Shown in pieces: positions 13,237 to 13,709 of a stretch of DNA of 13,709 bases. Below the pieces are notes generated by a model. It had not been told where the DNA came from, searched no databases, and saw only the letters and a program-made list of their open reading frames with translations. The translations under genes and the position numbers were made by a program. This DNA is from CAWKZT01 sp963854565 (GTDB lineage: Bacteria; Actinomycetota; Acidimicrobiia; Acidimicrobiales; JAHEJN01), in the NCBI GenBank assembly GCA_963854565.1, contig CAWKZT010000047.1, forward strand, positions 1-13,709, in the 5' to 3' direction. Position 1 is the first letter of the stretch. Every line of letters begins with the position of its first letter.

Positions 13237-13709
13237 CTAACGGCTCGGTGGGGTGAGTGCCTCGAGAATTCGGGCGAAAACTTCGTCCTCGTCCCCTAGG
13301 CCATCAACTGTGTGCAGTACTCCACGTGCGCCGAACCACTCAAGAAGTGGCTCAGTTTGCGCTTCATACAATTCGAGGCGACGAGTAATCGCCTCAAAGG
13401 TGTCGTCTTCGCGGCCACGCGCCATCATGCGGCGTGTGACTTCGTCAACGGCTACTTCGAGGTTAATGGCGACACCAATGCCACCATTACCTAAGATCTC
13501 TAACAATGCTTCGGCTTGACTCGTAGTACGGGGGAACCCGTCGAGCAATACACCATTTTGGACAATGTCGTCCTCATGTAAGCGGGCACTGACAATATCA
13601 ATCATGAGATCGTCGGGTACCAGTTCGCCGGCATCCATTATTGCTTCGGCTTGTTCGCCAACGTCGGTGCCAGCTTTAACCGCGGTTCGTAACATGTCCC
13701 CGGTAGAGA
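13237..13709 (-). CDS. adk: Adenylate kinase, C-terminal part (start outside window)
   Basis: Catalyses ATP + AMP to 2 ADP in the cytoplasm. The frame enters from the right edge. STGDMLR at the truncated start is the block that follows the P-loop, so about 30 N-terminal residues including the GxPGxGKGT loop are missing from the window. Visible motifs are STGDMLRTAVKAGTDVG, GELVPDDL, LLDGFPRT with the AMP-site arginine, and RGREDDTFEAITRRLELY. The lid between the last two is short, with no cysteines, the form usual in actinobacteria. The stop at 13237 is 161 bases before the infA start. In many relatives a methionine aminopeptidase gene (map) lies in that gap; here there is none. Confidence 0.95.
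   Translation of the reverse strand, partial: STGDMLRTAVKAGTDVGEQAEAIMDAGELVPDDLMIDIVSARLHEDDIVQNGVLLDGFPRTTSQAEALLEILGNGGIGVAINLEVAVDEVTRRMMARGREDDTFEAITRRLELYEAQTEPLLEWFGARGVLHTVDGLGDEDEVFARILEALTPPSR

Overview
The window is a tightly packed chromosomal housekeeping region. Every gene lies on the minus strand, so transcription runs from the right end to the left. Gene order and protein flavour point to an actinobacterium. The order is adk, infA, rpmJ, rpsM, rpsK, rpsD, rpoA, rplQ, truA, rplM, rpsI, glmM, glmS, acpS, nnr, alr. L13 begins MPTYTPKASEVTRDW, a typical actinobacterial start, and adenylate kinase has the short-lid form. Base composition looks moderately GC-rich by eye. The very long GlmS makes me lean towards class Acidimicrobiia, but that is an inference and not proven here.

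Right block (9943-13709): the 3' part of adk is followed by the tail of the S10/spc/alpha ribosomal cluster. This contains infA (IF-1), rpmJ (L36), rpsM (S13), rpsK (S11), rpsD (S4), rpoA (RNA polymerase alpha) and rplQ (L17). rpsM-rpsK and rpsK-rpsD overlap by one base (TAATG). infA has no ATG, GTG or TTG start; the only sensible start is ATC behind a strong GGGAGG ribosome binding site. The map gene often found between adk and infA is absent.

Middle block (8192-9942): downstream of rplQ is a 375-base intergenic region. It holds one candidate terminator hairpin and three imperfect tandem copies of an 84-95 bp unit. Each copy contains a terminator-like stem followed by TTTT on the minus strand. 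An ElaA-type acetyltransferase and truA (tRNA pseudouridine synthase) follow, joined by a TGATG overlap.

Left block (1-8072): rplM-rpsI (L13, S9) lead into a cell-envelope precursor operon. GlmS and GlmM make glucosamine-1-phosphate for UDP-GlcNAc and peptidoglycan. AcpS activates acyl carrier protein for lipid synthesis, Nnr repairs hydrated NAD(P)H, and Alr makes D-alanine. The glmS-acpS, acpS-nnr and nnr-alr junctions all overlap by 1-4 bases, so translation is probably coupled. The GlmS here is 1143 residues, almost twice the usual length of about 610. It has a roughly 145-residue insertion right after the N-terminal nucleophile strand and an unrecognised C-terminal extension of about 300 residues. 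It has arginine where the conserved sugar-binding lysine of GlmS is expected.

The best candidates for something undescribed are this enlarged GlmS, the AUC-initiated infA, and the structured triplicate repeat after rplQ. I see no mobile element, CRISPR array, tRNA or rRNA gene.
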